From NCBI RefSeq assembly GCF_008386635.1, contig NZ_VUOE01000001.1, positions 1,973,760 through 2,037,759 of the forward strand: 64,000 bases of DNA. The letters run 5' to 3'. Positions within the stretch are counted from its first letter, which is position 1, and every line of letters begins with the position of its first letter. Positions 62,690 through 64,000 of this stretch are shown here, one piece after another. The stretch comes from Maribacter flavus. Its GTDB lineage: Bacteria > Bacteroidota > Bacteroidia > Flavobacteriales > Flavobacteriaceae. The notes under the pieces were generated by a model, which searched no databases, was not told the DNA's origin, and saw nothing but the letters and a program-made list of their open reading frames with translations. The position numbers and the translations under genes are program-made.

Positions 62690-64000
62690 TTACTTTTTGT
62701 TAGGATGCACGAAAATTTCATATCCCATAAAACCCAATACCACGGCATATTCCAAAGCCAGAAGGAGTAAATTTTCCTCATTGTTCACTTGGGAATAGGC
62801 AAAATAACTGAGAACGATCATACCTGTCCAGATTACAGGAAACTTAACAGAATTAAAGACGCCCAAAAGCAATACCGAAATGATGTACCACGGATGGACC
62901 GTTGTTGAAATCATGTAATACATTGTGAGCAGCCACATCATGGAAGCCATGAGTGTTAGGAGGTCCTTATTGTTCCTTAGAAAAGTAAGGAGTAGGGCCG
63001 TGATTAAGGTTAAATAAGGAACAATTTTGCCATACTCCTTTATGAATTTCCAGGGTTTTTCATCCATGGCAATGGCAACGCGTTTTGCCACATTGTAGAA
63101 GCCTGCATTGAATTCAAAGTTTGAAAACCAGAGTCCGACAGTCTCTGTATAGTTGGTTAAAAAGGCAGGGTCATAAAAAGGCAAAAACAATAGGATCGAA
63201 ATACCTGCGATTATAAGATAAAAAGGCAGGCTCTTTTTTAGTCCGAAATATGTTAAGAACAAGGGCATAAAAAGCAGGGGAACCAATTTGACCGATATGG
63301 AACAGGCCATGACGATGGCCGCAAGCTGCCATTTGTTTTGGGACAATAAATACAGCGACCACACCAGAAAAAACAGCATGATACCTTCAAAATGAAGGTT
63401 ACCGGTGAGTTCAACGATGACCAAGGGATTCAAAAAGTACCAACAGATAAGGTGCGGGGACCTATTGAGGTTTTTTAATAGTTTCCGGCCAAAATAAAAG
63501 ATACCCAAATCGGCCAGGATAATCGTGCTTCTTAGAACTACAATTGAGCCCAAGATGGACTTTCCGCCTAACAGTGCCGCAAGGGCAAATACCATTTGGT
63601 GCAAAGGAGGATAGCTGCTGTAATGTTTGGCGCTTAGACTACCCATTCCCTGGTGCAATTCCTGTGCGTTCGCAATGGGAAGGTCCCGATTTTCAATAAG
63701 GGTGTTTGGAACTTCCAAGTACGGATTCAAAAGGTTTATGACGAGTTCCCCGTCCCAAATAAAACGAAAATAATCCTGGGACAAGTGGGGCTCAAGCGGG
63801 ATAAAAATCAGCCTGAACAAAATTCCAGATACCAACAGAAACCGAAAGTTCCATTTTTCGAATTGGATAAGTTTCCAATAGAAAAAGAAAAGTGCCGCAA
63901 ATAGAGTAAAAAGCTTTACATAGTCCGTTCGTTCCAACTGAAAGGCTAGACTATAGTAAAAAACCATGGAGAACAGCGCAAAGAGCAAGGGCAGTCTAAG
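62690..64000 (-). CDS. GT-C-type membrane glycosyltransferase, probably mannosyltransferase-like (5' end outside window)
   Basis: At least 436 codons are visible. The frame is open to the window edge, so the start is probably beyond base 64000; a TTG at 63988 or ATG at 63966 would be internal. About ten to twelve membrane helices are present. An early loop holds LSQDYFRFIWDGELVINLLNPYLEV in two parts (SQDYFRFIWDG then NPYLEV), the acidic loop typical of lipid-phosphosugar-dependent GT-C enzymes of the GT87/mannosyltransferase kind. It would add a sugar from a polyprenyl-phosphate donor at the outer face of the inner membrane. Donor and acceptor are unknown. Confidence 0.75.
   Translation of the reverse strand, partial: LRLPLLFALFSMVFYYSLAFQLERTDYVKLFTLFAALFFFYWKLIQFEKWNFRFLLVSGILFRLIFIPLEPHLSQDYFRFIWDGELVINLLNPYLEVPNTLIENRDLPIANAQELHQGMGSLSAKHYSSYPPLHQMVFALAALLGGKSILGSIVVLRSTIILADLGIFYFGRKLLKNLNRSPHLICWYFLNPLVIVELTGNLHFEGIMLFFLVWSLYLLSQNKWQLAAIVMACSISVKLVPLLFMPLFLTYFGLKKSLPFYLIIAGISILLFLPFYDPAFLTNYTETVGLWFSNFEFNAGFYNVAKRVAIAMDEKPWKFIKEYGKIVPYLTLITALLLTFLRNNKDLLTLMASMMWLLTMYYMISTTVHPWYIISVLLLGVFNSVKFPVIWTGMIVLSYFAYSQVNNEENLLLLALEYAVVLGFMGYEIFVHPNKK

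Noticed and set aside
62681..62700. ACAAAAAG CTTA CTTTTTGT as a terminator
   Set aside because: The stem is almost all A-T pairs, includes the stop codon of the glycosyltransferase gene, and is followed by A rather than T on that strand.
62506..62703. Possible 65-residue gene upstream of the arg cluster
   Set aside because: No ribosome site, no recognisable protein pattern, and it runs into the end of the membrane glycosyltransferase gene.

Overview
The window reads as chromosomal DNA of a marine-type member of the Flavobacteriaceae (Bacteroidota). This is inferred from a SusC/SusD outer-membrane pair, a type IX secretion cargo with a type-B sorting domain beside a PorP/SprF gene, many Cys-lipoproteins, TAnnTTTG-type promoter boxes, and the succinyl-ornithine style arginine pathway typical of the phylum. 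No rRNA, tRNA, CRISPR array, insertion sequence or phage gene was seen.

Layout. 1-7.9 kb: the tail of a large conserved protein, an HD-domain/Pycsar-effector-like membrane protein, a three-part surface protein (metallophosphoesterase, kinase-like module, Omp85-like barrel), a predicted propeller lipoprotein and a vanadium-haloperoxidase/PAP2 lipoprotein. 8.2-29.7 kb: a carbohydrate locus. Three paralogous FG-GAP/ASPIC (CRTAC1-like) lipoproteins, one small companion lipoprotein, SusD and SusC run leftward. A LacI-type regulator, beta-phosphoglucomutase, a GH65 maltose-phosphorylase-type enzyme and a cytoplasmic GH13 enzyme run rightward. A LacI-type operator lies in the divergent spacer. The likely logic is uptake of an alpha-glucan or maltodextrin at the surface, and intracellular phosphorolysis to glucose and glucose 6-phosphate.

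29.8-41.2 kb: housekeeping and accessory genes: a glycerophosphodiesterase, a BaiN-type flavoprotein, DUF1697 and TspO; mevalonate-pathway genes followed by a UbiA prenyltransferase; a pseudouridine synthase; a putative Zn-peptidase gene split by an in-frame stop; a second, stand-alone copy of the kinase-like module seen at 3-4 kb; and an M1 aminopeptidase. 41.4-49.1 kb: a PorP/SprF gene and a 2274-residue T9SS type-B cargo built from two PKD domains, two BspA-like (DUF285) repeat arrays and nine FN3-like modules.

50.2-62.5 kb: one leftward arginine/proline supercluster in the order GNAT, argG, argC, proC, argD, proA, proB, argF', SDR, argB, argE', argH. It carries every step from glutamate to arginine (carbamoyl phosphate excepted) plus all three proline steps. 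Some junctions overlap by 4-8 bases. Others are 73-325 base spacers filled with degenerate, strand-biased repeats. The right edge cuts a GT-C type membrane glycosyltransferase.

The observations most worth following are the kinase-like module shared by two unlinked loci, the CRTAC1 trio with its small partner in a SusCD locus, the orphan HD/Pycsar-effector fusion, the residue-90 clue to succinyl-ornithine specificity in ArgF', and the repeat-filled spacers inside the arg/pro cluster.
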